Shown here in pieces: positions 20,462 through 31,174 of a stretch of DNA of 64,000 nucleotides; the first letter of the stretch is position 1; each line of letters opens with the position of its first letter. The stretch is from the NCBI GenBank assembly GCA_026418455.1, contig JAOABH010000008.1, positions 1 through 64,000 of the forward strand. Direction: 5' to 3'. Below the pieces are notes generated by a model that made no database searches, had not been told where the DNA came from, and saw only the letters and a program-made list of their open reading frames with translations. A program made the position numbers and the translations under genes. Origin of the DNA: Hydrogenothermaceae bacterium (lineage in GTDB: Bacteria > Aquificota > Aquificia > Aquificales > Hydrogenothermaceae).

Positions 20462-20967
20462 GTGTAGTGGCTTTTTGGATTTTATCTGCTATAGCTGTTG
20501 TATCAGCATTTGGTGTTGTATTTTTTAAAAATATAATTTACGCTGTTCTTTCCCTGATTTCTGCACTGATAGCAATCTCAGGACTGTTTTTTAATCTTGG
20601 GGCAGAACTTGTAGGAGCTTTACAGATCCTCATCTATGCTGTTGCGATAGTTGTTTTCTATGTTCTTGTTATATCCACTGTGCCGGAGTATAAGGGAGAA
20701 GCAGTAGACCCTAAATACGCTCTGCTGTCTGCACCTTTTGGGTTTATGTTATTTATGGAGCTTGCTTTTGTTAGTGTTTATGGTCTTTGGAAGTCAGGAA
20801 CAGGGATATTTACACCACAGGTAGTTCAAGAGATATCAAATGCAAAAGCTGTTGCAACGATGTTATTTACTAAATATCTCTTCCCATTTGAAGTAGCTTC
20901 TCTTATCCTATTGGTAGCGATGATAGGTGCTATTGTTCTTGGGAAAAAAGATATAGTAGAAGATTAG
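20452..20967 (+). CDS. nuoJ: NADH-quinone oxidoreductase subunit J
   Basis: Position in cluster; GALQILIYAVAIVVFYVLVI. Confidence 0.92.
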   Translation: MDLGVVAFWILSAIAVVSAFGVVFFKNIIYAVLSLISALIAISGLFFNLGAELVGALQILIYAVAIVVFYVLVISTVPEYKGEAVDPKYALLSAPFGFMLFMELAFVSVYGLWKSGTGIFTPQVVQEISNAKAVATMLFTKYLFPFEVASLILLVAMIGAIVLGKKDIVED

Positions 20968-20977
20968 GAGGTAATCA

Positions 20978-21280
20978 ATGGTTCCTTACGAGTATTATCT
21001 TGTTTTAAGCGGACTACTGATGGTTCTTGGATTTATAGGTATTATAGTTAGAAAAAATATAATAGCTCTACTTATCTCTACTGAGCTTATGCTTAACTCT
21101 GTGAATATTGCCTTCGTTGCTTTTGATATGAAACTACATGATGTAGCTGGACAGGTCTTTGTATTCTTTATACTGACTATAGCTGCTGCCGAGGCTGCTA
21201 TAGGGTTGGGGCTCATAATGGCTATATACAGAATGAAAAAAGATGTTGATGTAACAAAAATAGCAGAGTTAAAGGGGTAA
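20978..21280 (+). CDS. nuoK: NADH-quinone oxidoreductase subunit K
   Basis: YYLVLSGLLMVLGFIGIIVRKNIIALLISTELMLNSVNIAFVAF. Confidence 0.95.
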   Translation: MVPYEYYLVLSGLLMVLGFIGIIVRKNIIALLISTELMLNSVNIAFVAFDMKLHDVAGQVFVFFILTIAAAEAAIGLGLIMAIYRMKKDVDVTKIAELKG

Positions 21281-21283
21281 GAG

Positions 21284-23230
21284 ATGGAGTATTTATGGAT
21301 TATACCTTTCTCACCGTTAGTTGCATTTGTCATTATAGGGCTGTTTGGTTATAAGTTTCTAAGGGAGCCTCTTGCAGGTATAGTTGCAGTTATAGGAGTA
21401 GCAATATCTGCTATTACTTCCGTTATAGGTTTTATGGATGTTGCAAAAACTGGTAATTACTATAATTTGAAGCTTTTTAATTGGATGACCGTAGGGGATT
21501 ACAACATTGCAGTTAGTATCTTATGGGATCCTCTCTCTGCATTGATGACCTGTGTTGTAACATGTGTATCTACCTTTATTTTCATATTTGCAACCGGGTA
21601 TATGAAGGGTGATGAATCTTATCCAAGGTTCTTTGCATACCTTTCTCTCTTCGTATTTATGATGCTTATGCTTACTTTATCTGATAATTTGGTTCAGCTT
21701 TTCTTCGGATGGGAAGGTGTTGGACTTGCTTCCTATCTGTTAATCGGATTTTGGCACTATAAAAAATCTGCTGCAAATGCAGCTATGGAAGCTTTTGTAG
21801 TGAATAGGGTTGGGGATTGGCTTTTCTTACTTGGAATACTACTTGCTTTTGTAACTTTTGGAACGTTAGATTACTTAGAGATATTTAATAAAATTCCAGA
21901 AGTATCCGTTGGTATTATTACCGCTATAGCTCTGTTACTATTTGGTGGAGCTGTTGGTAAGTCTGCTCAGATACCGCTACATATATGGCTTCCTAATGCT
22001 ATGGAAGGTCCTACTCCGGTTTCTGCTCTGATACACGCAGCTACGATGGTTGCAGCAGGTGTATATATGGTTGCAAGGGTTATGCCTGTGTTTGCTGCTT
22101 CCGAAGTTGCCCTTGATACTGTTCTCTTTGTGGGAACAATGTCTGCATTTATAGCTGCTACTATGGGACTTGTTCAGAATGATATAAAGAGAATTATCGC
22201 ATACTCTACACTTTCTCAGCTTGGTTATATGTTTGCAGCAGAAGGTTTAGGACTGTTTAGTGAAGGTATGTTCCACTTAACATCCCACGCTGTATTTAAA
22301 GCTTTACTATTCTTGGGATCTGGTAGTGTCTTAATTGCTCTACATCACCTGTTAGACGTTCAGAAGATGGGTCAGATTGGAAGGGCTATGCCTATTACAA
22401 TGGGGACATTTTTAATAGGTTCTCTTGCATTGGCAGGTATTCCTCCGTTTGTAGGTTTCTTTAGTAAAGACCCTATTATAGAGGGAGCTTTTGAGATAAA
22501 TACTTTTGTGTTTATGTTCCTCTGGGCAGGTGCATTTTTGACAGCCTTTTACATATTTAGACTTTTCTTCCTAACATTTTTCAGCACTGACAGATTAGAT
22601 CCTCATATAAGGGAGCATGTTCATGAATCTCCACCAAATATGACTATTCCTCTTATAGTTCTTGCAACTGCTACGGTAGTGTTGGGATTCTTCAGAGAGT
22701 TCTTTATAAACTTCTTAAAACCTTCTTTAGATCCACACAGTATGAAGTTTCTATCCGAGGAAACAAAGTCAATAGTATGGGAAGGATTGGCAAGATCTCA
22801 CCATGTTGAGATAGATGCTGATGCATTTCATTTCTTAGGACATTCATTAACTTCTTTCTTAGGTATAGTTTTACTTGGTACTGCTTTGGCTGGTATATTT
22901 ACAGCTTATGTTATCTACCAACTCAGGAAGGTTGATCCAGTTAAAGTTGGAGAGATGTTCCAACCTATCTATAAACTTTTCTACAACAGATGGTATTTTG
23001 ATCATATTTACTATGCTATATTTGTTTATGGATACTATAAATTTTCAAAACTTTTATGGTTTGTAGGTGATAAGATGATTATTGATGGAGTTGTTGATGG
23101 ATCTGCCAAGGCTTCTATATTCAGTGGTGATATTTTCAGGAAGACACAGCTTGGTAGGATTAGCGGATATGTTCTTCAGATGCTGATAGGCACAGCTATA
23201 TTTTTAGCTCTATTCTTGATTATAAGGTAA
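21284..23230 (+). CDS. nuoL: NADH-quinone oxidoreductase subunit L
   Basis: GWEGVGLASYLLIGFW, LPNAMEGPTPVSALIHAATMVAAGVYMV, long C-terminal extension. Confidence 0.96.
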   Translation: MEYLWIIPFSPLVAFVIIGLFGYKFLREPLAGIVAVIGVAISAITSVIGFMDVAKTGNYYNLKLFNWMTVGDYNIAVSILWDPLSALMTCVVTCVSTFIFIFATGYMKGDESYPRFFAYLSLFVFMMLMLTLSDNLVQLFFGWEGVGLASYLLIGFWHYKKSAANAAMEAFVVNRVGDWLFLLGILLAFVTFGTLDYLEIFNKIPEVSVGIITAIALLLFGGAVGKSAQIPLHIWLPNAMEGPTPVSALIHAATMVAAGVYMVARVMPVFAASEVALDTVLFVGTMSAFIAATMGLVQNDIKRIIAYSTLSQLGYMFAAEGLGLFSEGMFHLTSHAVFKALLFLGSGSVLIALHHLLDVQKMGQIGRAMPITMGTFLIGSLALAGIPPFVGFFSKDPIIEGAFEINTFVFMFLWAGAFLTAFYIFRLFFLTFFSTDRLDPHIREHVHESPPNMTIPLIVLATATVVLGFFREFFINFLKPSLDPHSMKFLSEETKSIVWEGLARSHHVEIDADAFHFLGHSLTSFLGIVLLGTALAGIFTAYVIYQLRKVDPVKVGEMFQPIYKLFYNRWYFDHIYYAIFVYGYYKFSKLLWFVGDKMIIDGVVDGSAKASIFSGDIFRKTQLGRISGYVLQMLIGTAIFLALFLIIR

Positions 23231-23243
23231 GAGGAGGTAGATT

Positions 23244-24752
23244 ATGACACCTGAGTTTGTACCTGCTGGATTTCCAATACTTTCGGTTTCAATAATCATA
23301 CCTGTTATAGCAGCTGCAGTTGTTTTTGCCTTAAATGAGAAAATGGCAAAACCGATAAGTATTATCACTTCAGCAATAGTCCTTGCAATATCTTCTTACC
23401 TTCTTTTAGTTTATGATCCTTCTGGATATAAAATACAGTTTTATGAAAAGTATCAATGGATACCTCAGTTTGGTATTTCGTATGAGGTTGGTGTAGATGC
23501 TCTATCTTTAACGATGGTATGGCTTACTGCTCTTGCTTTCTTTGTGTCTTTTGTGTGGAGTACAAACATAGAGAAGAGAATTAAAGAGTATTTTGTGTCT
23601 TTCCTTATACTTGAAGCAGCCTGTATTGGTGTATTTGTAGCTTGGGACTTAGTAGCTTTCTATGTTTTCTGGGAAGTTATGCTCATACCTATGTTTCTTA
23701 TAATAGGTATCTGGGGATACGCAGAGAGACTCTATGCTGCAACTAAGTTCTTTATATATACATTCTTTGGTTCTCTCTTTCTTCTTATTGGTGTTATAGG
23801 AATGTATATATACAACTTTTACTCTAACGGTGTTCTGTCTACAAGTTATTTTGACCTTATCAATGTTAAACTTCCCCATAACCTTGAGCTTATATTTTTC
23901 TTACTTCTTGCTCTTGGATTTGCTGTAAAGGTTCCTATGTGGCCATTCCACACATGGCTTCCAGCTGCACACGTTCAAGCTCCAACTGCTGGATCCGTTA
24001 TACTTGCCGCTGTCTTACTTAAAATGGGGACTTATGGATTTGTAAGATTTAACCTTCCGTGGTTTCCAGAGGCATCAAAATACTTTATGCCTGTGATGTT
24101 TACTCTTGGTGTTATAGCTATAATATACACAGCCATGATGGCTATAGCTCAGACTCATATCAAGAGGCTTATAGCATACTCATCTGTTTCTCACATGGGT
24201 TTTGTTACAATTGGAACATTTGCACTAAATCAGGAAGGTGTAAATGGGGCTATTATAACAATGATATCTCACGGACTTACATCTGGAGCTCTCTTCCTTG
24301 CTGCAGGTTTTATATATGAGAGATTACACAGTTATGAGATGAAAGACCTTGGTGGTATGGCTAAGTTTGTTCCTGTTTTTGCAACTTTATTTATGATATC
24401 TGCTATGGCTTCTGCAGGGTTGCCTGGTTTATCTGGATTTGTCGGTGAGTTTTTGGCTTTATTAGGGACGTTTAAGGTTAGTATATTAACTGCTACACTT
24501 GCTGGACTGAGTTTGATTGTCGGAGCTGCATATACATTGTGGTTATACAAGAGGACAATGTTTGAGGAAGAACTTTTAAGTGAGGAAAAGATAAAAGAGT
24601 ATGAACATCTTAAAGATCTCAATAAAGCTGAACTTTGGTCTTTCTTACCTTTAGTTGTGTTTATGTTTGTTATTGGTATCTACCCAAATTGGTGGATAAA
24701 CCTTATAAACAGTACATCTCAATTTGTTCTCCATAAGATAGTAGGAGGGTAA
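23244..24752 (+). CDS. nuoM: NADH-quinone oxidoreductase subunit M
   Basis: [48 protein letters not shown]. Confidence 0.96.
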   Translation: MTPEFVPAGFPILSVSIIIPVIAAAVVFALNEKMAKPISIITSAIVLAISSYLLLVYDPSGYKIQFYEKYQWIPQFGISYEVGVDALSLTMVWLTALAFFVSFVWSTNIEKRIKEYFVSFLILEAACIGVFVAWDLVAFYVFWEVMLIPMFLIIGIWGYAERLYAATKFFIYTFFGSLFLLIGVIGMYIYNFYSNGVLSTSYFDLINVKLPHNLELIFFLLLALGFAVKVPMWPFHTWLPAAHVQAPTAGSVILAAVLLKMGTYGFVRFNLPWFPEASKYFMPVMFTLGVIAIIYTAMMAIAQTHIKRLIAYSSVSHMGFVTIGTFALNQEGVNGAIITMISHGLTSGALFLAAGFIYERLHSYEMKDLGGMAKFVPVFATLFMISAMASAGLPGLSGFVGEFLALLGTFKVSILTATLAGLSLIVGAAYTLWLYKRTMFEEELLSEEKIKEYEHLKDLNKAELWSFLPLVVFMFVIGIYPNWWINLINSTSQFVLHKIVGG

Positions 24753-24754
24753 TT

Positions 24755-26224
24755 ATGAGTATAATACAGCAGATAGTATCCGGACTTGGTACTCCTAACT
24801 TTTTTGTGTTGATGCCAGAGATTGTTGTAACAGTAACAGCTCTTTTGATTTTAGTTGTTGAACTTTTTACAAAAAATAAAACACTCCTATCTACTTTGGC
24901 TATTTCAGGTCTTGGATTAGCTACTGTCTCCATATTCTTTATTCAGCAAGGAGATGTGACACTTTTTGGATTGTATATAGTTGATACTTTCTCACTATGG
25001 TTTAAGTTTATGATACTCATAACCTCTATACTTATCTTTGCTGTATTTAATCCCTATATAGAGAGTAAGAAAACATTCTATGGAGAACATTACTACCTTA
25101 TGCTCTTTGCCATTGTAGGAATGATGATTATGGTTTCATCTCCAAACCTTGTTACTTTCTACATAGGACTTGAACTTATGTCTATCTCTATATACATATT
25201 AGTTGGTCTTTGGAAGAAGGATTATAAATCAAAAGAAGGTGCTTTTAAATATTTAATAATTGGTGGTGCTGGAACAGCAATAATAAGCTATGCCATAGCT
25301 CTCATATACGGTAAAACTGGCAGTTTCGATTTCTTAAGAATAGCATCAGAGATTCAGGATAAAGCAGATATAGGTGTATTGGGAGGTCTTTTACTTCTTA
25401 TTGTTGGACTTGCTCTAAAAGCTTCTGCCGTTCCTTTCCACTTCTGGACTCCGGATGCTTACGAATCAGCTCCTACTCCTATAACAGCATTTATGGGTGG
25501 TGTTGCAAAACTTGCAACTTATGCCGTTATAGTTAGAGTTTTAATAGGAGCATTTCCTTTTAGTGAAGAGATCTGGGCTTATGGTTGGGCTATACTGGCT
25601 GCTGCATCTATGATAATAGGAAATTTTGTTGCATTAAGACAGAAAGATGTCAAGAGAATGCTTGCATATTCATCTATAGCCCATACAGGGTATATAGTTG
25701 GTGCTCTTGCTTCTGGAAATGCTATTGGTTTTCAGGCACTTATATTCTATTCTCTGGTTTACGTATTTATGGCTATTGGAGGTTTTATTTTCCTATCAGC
25801 TTTTGAGAAAAATGAAGGCTGGACAAATCATATAGATGATTTTAAAGGTCTTGCCAAGAAACATCCTGTAATGGCTCTTTACATGCTTATACTTATGTTC
25901 TCTATGCTCGGTATTCCTCCTACGGCAGGATTTATGGGTAAGTTTGGAGTTTTTATAGCTCTTATCTCTGCTGACGTATGGTGGCTTGCTGTTGTCCTTG
26001 TTATCACAAGTATAGTGTCAGCAGGTTACTATTTAAAGATAGTTGCAAATATGTATATGCACGAGCCTGTTAATGATAGGAAGTTTAATCTAACTCCGAT
26101 GGAAAAGTCTGTGATAGCTTTCTTATCTATACTCACTTTGCTACTTGGAATATATCCTGCTATCTTCTGGGATATATCTAATTTACTTACCCAATCTCTT
26201 GTTATGGTATCAATTGCAAGATGA
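24755..26224 (+). CDS. nuoN: NADH-quinone oxidoreductase subunit N
   Basis: [53 protein letters not shown]. Confidence 0.95.
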   Translation: MSIIQQIVSGLGTPNFFVLMPEIVVTVTALLILVVELFTKNKTLLSTLAISGLGLATVSIFFIQQGDVTLFGLYIVDTFSLWFKFMILITSILIFAVFNPYIESKKTFYGEHYYLMLFAIVGMMIMVSSPNLVTFYIGLELMSISIYILVGLWKKDYKSKEGAFKYLIIGGAGTAIISYAIALIYGKTGSFDFLRIASEIQDKADIGVLGGLLLLIVGLALKASAVPFHFWTPDAYESAPTPITAFMGGVAKLATYAVIVRVLIGAFPFSEEIWAYGWAILAAASMIIGNFVALRQKDVKRMLAYSSIAHTGYIVGALASGNAIGFQALIFYSLVYVFMAIGGFIFLSAFEKNEGWTNHIDDFKGLAKKHPVMALYMLILMFSMLGIPPTAGFMGKFGVFIALISADVWWLAVVLVITSIVSAGYYLKIVANMYMHEPVNDRKFNLTPMEKSVIAFLSILTLLLGIYPAIFWDISNLLTQSLVMVSIAR

Positions 26225-26835
26225 GAGGTAATCTATACGTAATATCTGCTCCTGCGGGAGCGGGAAAAACTACAATAACTAATATGTTATTAAATGAGTT
26301 AGATTTTTTGCAGAGAGTTGTAACCGTTACTACCAGACAAAAGAGAGTAAATGAGATAGATGGTGTAGATTATATATTTAAAACTGAAGAAGAGTTTAAA
26401 CAGATGATAGAAAATGGAGAGCTGCTTGAGTATGCCGTAGTTCATGGTAACTACTATGGGACTCCGAGAAAGCAAGTTGAAGAATATCTCTCTCAGGGAT
26501 ATGATGTTGTTTTGGTTATAGATGTCCAAGGTATGAGACAGGTAAAGGCAAACTTTCCGGAAGTTATAACTATATTTATACTGCCCCCTTCTTTAAAAGA
26601 GTTAATAGCGAGGATGAAAGTTAGAGGGGATGATGAAAGGGAAATAGAAAAGCGTATTAAAACTGCTACTTCTGAACTACCTGCTTGGAAAGAGTATGAC
26701 TACATCGTTATAAACGATAATCTTGAAAGGGCAACAAACAGTATAAAATGTATAATAGTGTCAAACAGGTTAAAAAGAGATAAATTTGACGTTCGTATTA
26801 TAGAAGATGAAGAGATAAGAAAATATCTGGTATAA
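26221..26835 (+). CDS. gmk: Guanylate kinase
   Basis: [55 protein letters not shown]. Confidence 0.96.
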   Translation: MRGNLYVISAPAGAGKTTITNMLLNELDFLQRVVTVTTRQKRVNEIDGVDYIFKTEEEFKQMIENGELLEYAVVHGNYYGTPRKQVEEYLSQGYDVVLVIDVQGMRQVKANFPEVITIFILPPSLKELIARMKVRGDDEREIEKRIKTATSELPAWKEYDYIVINDNLERATNSIKCIIVSNRLKRDKFDVRIIEDEEIRKYLV

Positions 26836-26868
26836 TATTCCTTTTAAAAATTTCCGGAGGTGTCAATA

Positions 26869-27075
26869 TTGAGTCAAAGACCTTTGATAGAGCAAGCCCT
26901 AAAAAAAGTTAAAAGTAGATATGAGTTAGTTCATGCTGCATCTAAACTTGCAATTGAGTTATATGAAACTGGTGCTGAAACTTATGTTACAGAAGAGGGA
27001 ATAGCTCTGAAAAAAACAGTTATAGCTATAGATGAGATAGCAACTGGAAAAGCAAAGATAGTTAGAAAAGATTAA
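26869..27075 (+). CDS. rpoZ: RNA polymerase omega subunit
   Basis: RPLIEQALKKVKSRYELVHAASKLAIEL; downstream of gmk; TTG at 26869 after ccggagg (26860 GTG overlaps the SD). Confidence 0.85.
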   Translation: MSQRPLIEQALKKVKSRYELVHAASKLAIELYETGAETYVTEEGIALKKTVIAIDEIATGKAKIVRKD

Positions 27076-27839
27076 AACTTTAAGAAAACTGTGAAGTAAT
27101 CCTTCCTGACGATCTTTTTTAAAGTCCAGCCGTTTAGTTGACAGAATTTTTCTGCAATTGTTAAACCTATACCACTTCCTCCTTCTCTTTTTCTCACATC
27201 GTTCCTTAGAACTATTACCTTACCTTTGAACGTCCTTATATGTATAAAACTTTTTGAGTATTTAAAACAGTTATCTATGAGTATAAAGAGTATATTTTCG
27301 ATAATATCTTTTCTTGCAGTTACTCTAAAATCTGTTATTTCTACTATAACTTTCCTGTTTCCTGTCCCAAAGTTTTTCATTGTATCTAAAATTAACTCTT
27401 TTATATCTATATCTTCTGGCTCTTCGCTACTACTACTTTTAAGTAGTTTTATAAGTAGCTGTAAATCTTTACTTAACTCATTTGTATAATTTTCCGAATT
27501 TTCTATAGCTTTTAGATTGCAGGATGACTTTATTATGTCCAGGTTTATCTTTAATGTTGCCAGGAAATTACCAAATTTATGAGATACTGTTAATATCATC
27601 AACTCCAGAAATTCTTTATACTCTCTCTCCTTTCGGATATATTTTTCTATAACGAGATAAAAGAGTAACATTGTAGATATAATTAGGATACCTTCCCACA
27701 TAATGATAAGTTTGGCAAGCTGATTATATTTCTCTTCAAACAGATCTTTATCAAAAGATTGGATATATATTCTGTTTGTATCTGTTTGAATTTGGCTTTT
27801 ATAACTTTCCCACAGTTGATTTATAAAAAATAAATTCAC
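27072..27839 (-). CDS. Sensor histidine kinase, 5' end probably further upstream
   Basis: H box VSHKFGNFLATLKINLD, N box NILFILIDNCFKYSK, G box GGSGIGLTIAEKFCQLNGW; pairs with adjacent response regulator. Confidence 0.85.
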   Translation of the reverse strand: MNLFFINQLWESYKSQIQTDTNRIYIQSFDKDLFEEKYNQLAKLIIMWEGILIISTMLLFYLVIEKYIRKEREYKEFLELMILTVSHKFGNFLATLKINLDIIKSSCNLKAIENSENYTNELSKDLQLLIKLLKSSSSEEPEDIDIKELILDTMKNFGTGNRKVIVEITDFRVTARKDIIENILFILIDNCFKYSKSFIHIRTFKGKVIVLRNDVRKREGGSGIGLTIAEKFCQLNGWTLKKIVRKDYFTVFLKF

Positions 27840-27907
27840 AAAATTTATAAAAGATAGAGATACTAAAAGTATAAGTCCTAAATATATCAGAATTTTGTGT
27901 TCAGACT

Positions 27908-28552
27908 TTATTTTAATCTGTATCCCCTCCCTTTGAATGTCTCAATTGTATCTTCCGGTAAAATTTTCCTTAACTCTTTTATGTAAGACCTGACAACTTC
28001 ATCTCCCACTGCTTTTCCGCCCCAAACATAGTTAAGTATGCTCTCTGTATGGACAACTTCTCCCCTTCTTTTTAAGAGATAGTAAAGTAAATTCCAAGCT
28101 GTCTTGGAAAGTTTTACAACTTCCCCGTTTTTCTTTACTATTTTGTTCTGTAAATCTATCTCTACATCTCCTATCTTCTGAATATTTGGAAGATGTAATC
28201 TATTAGCAAGAGCTTTAACTTTAAGTAAAAGTTCTTTTGGCTCAAATGGTTTTGTTAGATAGTCATCAGCACCAAGGTTATAGCAGTTTTCTTTATCTTC
28301 AATTTTTGTTTTTGCAGTTATGATAAGAATAGGTGTGTTTATATCTCTCTCTCTTAAATTTCTAAGTATATCTTCTCCTTTTGAGTATTTTAACATTAGG
28401 TCAAGGATTATAACGTCATACTCACTTACAGAAATAGTATATTCCACCTCTCTTTCGTCTTCTAAGATCTCTGCTTCTATACCGTTAGAAGAGAGATAAT
28501 CTTTTAAAGCTTGTGAAAGATAAAAATCATCTTCTATAATTAAAACTTTCAT
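27908..28552 (-). CDS. OmpR/PhoB-family response regulator
   Basis: MKVLIIEDDFYLSQAL receiver, DVIILDLMLKY, winged-helix DNA-binding domain. Confidence 0.93.
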   Translation of the reverse strand: MKVLIIEDDFYLSQALKDYLSSNGIEAEILEDEREVEYTISVSEYDVIILDLMLKYSKGEDILRNLRERDINTPILIITAKTKIEDKENCYNLGADDYLTKPFEPKELLLKVKALANRLHLPNIQKIGDVEIDLQNKIVKKNGEVVKLSKTAWNLLYYLLKRRGEVVHTESILNYVWGGKAVGDEVVRSYIKELRKILPEDTIETFKGRGYRLK

Positions 28553-28610
28553 ATTTTTATTATCGGAATTATGTAATAAAATATTAGAAAATTTTTTTGT
28601 GGGGTTAAAA

Positions 28611-29042
28611 ATGGGTTATCTGTGGGTAAAAGTTTTTCATATAGTTTTTGTGGTCTCTTGGATGGCTGTTTTATTTTATCTTCCAAGGCTGTTTGTTTAT
28701 CATGCGGAAAATAGTGATAATGAAGGATTTGTAAAGGTTGTCAAAGTTATGGAGAAAAAATTGTTTTATTTTATAGGTATTCCGGCTTTTGTTATAACTG
28801 TGATAACAGGACTGTCTATGATATTTATAAATCCGGATCTTTTAAAATCCGGAGGTTGGTTACATGCAAAGATATTTTTAGTTCTCTTACTTTCTGTTTT
28901 TTACTTTCACAATGAATATGTAAGAAGAAGATTTGAGAAAGATATATGTAATAAATCCGGAAAATTTTTCAGAATATATAACGAAATTCCAACAATTTTA
29001 CTTATTTTGATAGTTATTTTGGTTGTTATAAAACCATTTTGA
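28611..29042 (+). CDS. hemJ: HemJ-like (UPF0093) membrane protein, probable protoporphyrinogen oxidase
   Basis: MGYLWVKVFHIVFVVSWMAVLFYLPRLFVYHAE, four TM helices, LHAKIFLVLLLSVFY. Confidence 0.85.
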   Translation: MGYLWVKVFHIVFVVSWMAVLFYLPRLFVYHAENSDNEGFVKVVKVMEKKLFYFIGIPAFVITVITGLSMIFINPDLLKSGGWLHAKIFLVLLLSVFYFHNEYVRRRFEKDICNKSGKFFRIYNEIPTILLILIVILVVIKPF

Positions 29043-29069
29043 ACTTATGAAACCATTGAATAAAATTTC

Positions 29070-29097
29070 TTGAAAGTATATATTTAGTATATACAAT
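29070..29097 (+). promoter_or_regulatory. mazEF promoter with spacer palindrome (putative operator 29076-29094)
   Basis: TTGAAA (29070-29075), 16-bp spacer, TACAAT (29092-29097); inverted repeat GTATATA-TTTAG-TATATAC spans the spacer. Confidence 0.6.
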
Positions 29098-29120
29098 TTA
29101 AAGAAGAGGTAAGATTTAAA

Positions 29121-29360
29121 ATGTATGTGATAAATAAATGGGGAAATTCTCAAGGAATAAGAATACCAAAAAAACATTTAAAGCAATTAGGGTTGGATGT
29201 TGGAGATAAAGTAGATATAAAAGTGGAAGATGACAAGATTGTTATCATCCCATTAAAAAGAAGTAGGAGACCAAAAATAGATATCAATGAGCTTTTCAAA
29301 GAAAATTATATAGAAAATAGAGAATATGAGTGGGGTAAAACAGGAAAAGAAGTATGGTAA
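29121..29360 (+). CDS. mazE: AbrB/MazE-type antitoxin
   Basis: INKWGNSQGIRIPKKHLKQLGLDVGDKVDIKVEDDKIVI, directly upstream of and overlapping mazF. Confidence 0.9.
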   Translation: MYVINKWGNSQGIRIPKKHLKQLGLDVGDKVDIKVEDDKIVIIPLKRSRRPKIDINELFKENYIENREYEWGKTGKEVW

Positions 29361-29692
29361 GTTATATACCTGAAAAAGGGGATATAATTCATCTTAATTT
29401 TGATCCTTCAGTAGGACATGAACAAAAAGGAAACAGATATGCTGTTGTTGTAAGTCACTATATTTTTAACAAAAAAACAGGCATGTGTTATGCAATTCCT
29501 ATAACTTCAAAATGTAAGGGTTATCCAACGCAAGTAGAAGTTAAAGTAGGGAAAATAAGAGGTTGTGTTTTAATAGACCAGCTAAAAAGTATAGACTATA
29601 AGGCAAGAAAAGCTTCCTTTAAAGATAAGATTCCACAGCAACAACTTGAGAAGATAATTGATATTATTGAAACAATAATATTCTCCATATAG
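29354..29692 (+). CDS. mazF: MazF/PemK-type toxin (endoribonuclease family)
   Basis: PEKGDIIHLNFDPSVGHEQKGNRYAVVVSHYIFNKKTGMCYAIPITSK, VLIDQLKSIDYKARKA. Confidence 0.93.
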   Translation: MVSYIPEKGDIIHLNFDPSVGHEQKGNRYAVVVSHYIFNKKTGMCYAIPITSKCKGYPTQVEVKVGKIRGCVLIDQLKSIDYKARKASFKDKIPQQQLEKIIDIIETIIFSI

Positions 29693-29716
29693 TACAAATC
29701 TTCCGGAAAATTTAAA

Positions 29717-30367
29717 CTACTTTTTGTAAATAAGATTGTTTATTATATAGTCCAAAACCTCTTCTATACTCTTTCCTGTTGTGTCTATAACTATATAATC
29801 TTCTGTCGGTCTTAAAGGGGATTCCTTCCTTTCGTAATCCATCTTATCTCTTTCGATAATCTTCTGTAATATATGATTATAATCTACTAAAAAGCCTTTT
29901 TCTTTTAATTGCTGGACTCTCCTCTCTGCTCTTACCTGTGGAGATGCTGTCATAAATATCTTTAAATCTGCGTCCGGAAATATAACAGTTCCTGCATCTC
30001 TACCTTCTATTACAGCATTCTTTGCCTTTATACCTATCTGTCTCTGCATCTTAACCATAAATTTTCTAACTTGTGGGTATCTTGCTATTTTTGAAGCTAT
30101 ATTTCCTATCTCCTCTGTTCTTATGAATTGAGAAACATCTTCTCCATCTAAAAAAACTTTATCTCCTTCTATCTTTATATCGGTGTTTTCAATAAGGGAA
30201 ACTACCTGTATTTGGTCTTCTGGGTCTATACCTAGTCTTTTAACCTTTAAAGCAAAGGCTCTATACATAGCTCCGGTATCTATGTATGTAAAGTTTAATC
30301 TCTCTGCAACTAATTTTGCTATTGTACTTTTCCCACTACCTGCTGGTCCATCTATGGCTATTATCAT
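29717..30367 (-). CDS. cmk: Cytidylate kinase
   Basis: IAIDGPAGSGKSTIAKLVAERLNFTYIDTGAMYRA, VIEGRDAGTVIFPDADLKIFMTA. Confidence 0.96.
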   Translation of the reverse strand: MIIAIDGPAGSGKSTIAKLVAERLNFTYIDTGAMYRAFALKVKRLGIDPEDQIQVVSLIENTDIKIEGDKVFLDGEDVSQFIRTEEIGNIASKIARYPQVRKFMVKMQRQIGIKAKNAVIEGRDAGTVIFPDADLKIFMTASPQVRAERRVQQLKEKGFLVDYNHILQKIIERDKMDYERKESPLRPTEDYIVIDTTGKSIEEVLDYIINNLIYKK

Positions 30368-31113
30368 CTTAACACCTCTAAAAGTTGGTATGGGTCTGTT
30401 ATCTTTATTTTTGCTGGAATATCTTTATTGTGTTTATTCGCCATTAAAATAAACTCTACTTGTTTGTTTTCCTCTTTGATAAAGTTGTAAACCATTAAGT
30501 AATCAGCTATCGTATCACCTATATAGTATGAAGGGTTTTTATAGTAATGTTTTGAGAAAAACAGCTTTAATGGATAAGAAGAAGGTTTTCTAAGATTTGG
30601 AGAAGGGATATCATCTTCTGTTATTATAGTATCAAAGTATTTGTAAATATCAAAAAGTTTGAAAGTGTAATCTAAATCTGAAAAAGGTCTTCCTGTAATT
30701 ACTCCCATAACAGAAGACTTTTCTCTTATCTTTGAGAGTACATCGTGAGGGATAATTAGCTGTTCCTTGTTTCTGTGTTCTCTGTATCTTTCTTCAAAAT
30801 ACTCTACCAACTTTTTATAAGCTGGAAGCTTAATGTTTAACTGTTTTGCCAATTTATAAAAATCCTCAACACTTCTTGAGTAGGGAGAGAATATCTCTTT
30901 AAACTCTTTGATGTTTTTTCCAGATTTGATATATATAATTCCAGCTACGGAAGCATCCCAGTCGTTGTTTATCCCAAAGGATAATTTTATATCTAAAAGT
31001 TCTTCTAAATTTGCTTTTCTGTTAGAGAAAAACTCAACTGTATCTTTTATAGCATAATGGTATGACTTTGTAACATCTATTAATACACCATCAACATCAA
31101 ATATCGTTATCAT
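30364..31113 (-). CDS. HAD-superfamily hydrolase
   Basis: MITIFDVDGVLIDVTKSY, VMGVITGRP, YYIGDTIADYLM. Confidence 0.85.
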   Translation of the reverse strand: MITIFDVDGVLIDVTKSYHYAIKDTVEFFSNRKANLEELLDIKLSFGINNDWDASVAGIIYIKSGKNIKEFKEIFSPYSRSVEDFYKLAKQLNIKLPAYKKLVEYFEERYREHRNKEQLIIPHDVLSKIREKSSVMGVITGRPFSDLDYTFKLFDIYKYFDTIITEDDIPSPNLRKPSSYPLKLFFSKHYYKNPSYYIGDTIADYLMVYNFIKEENKQVEFILMANKHNKDIPAKIKITDPYQLLEVLR

Positions 31114-31174
31114 CTTACTCCTTTAAAACTTTTTGATAGAATATTTTACTTTAAATTAAACAGGAAGGAGTATG

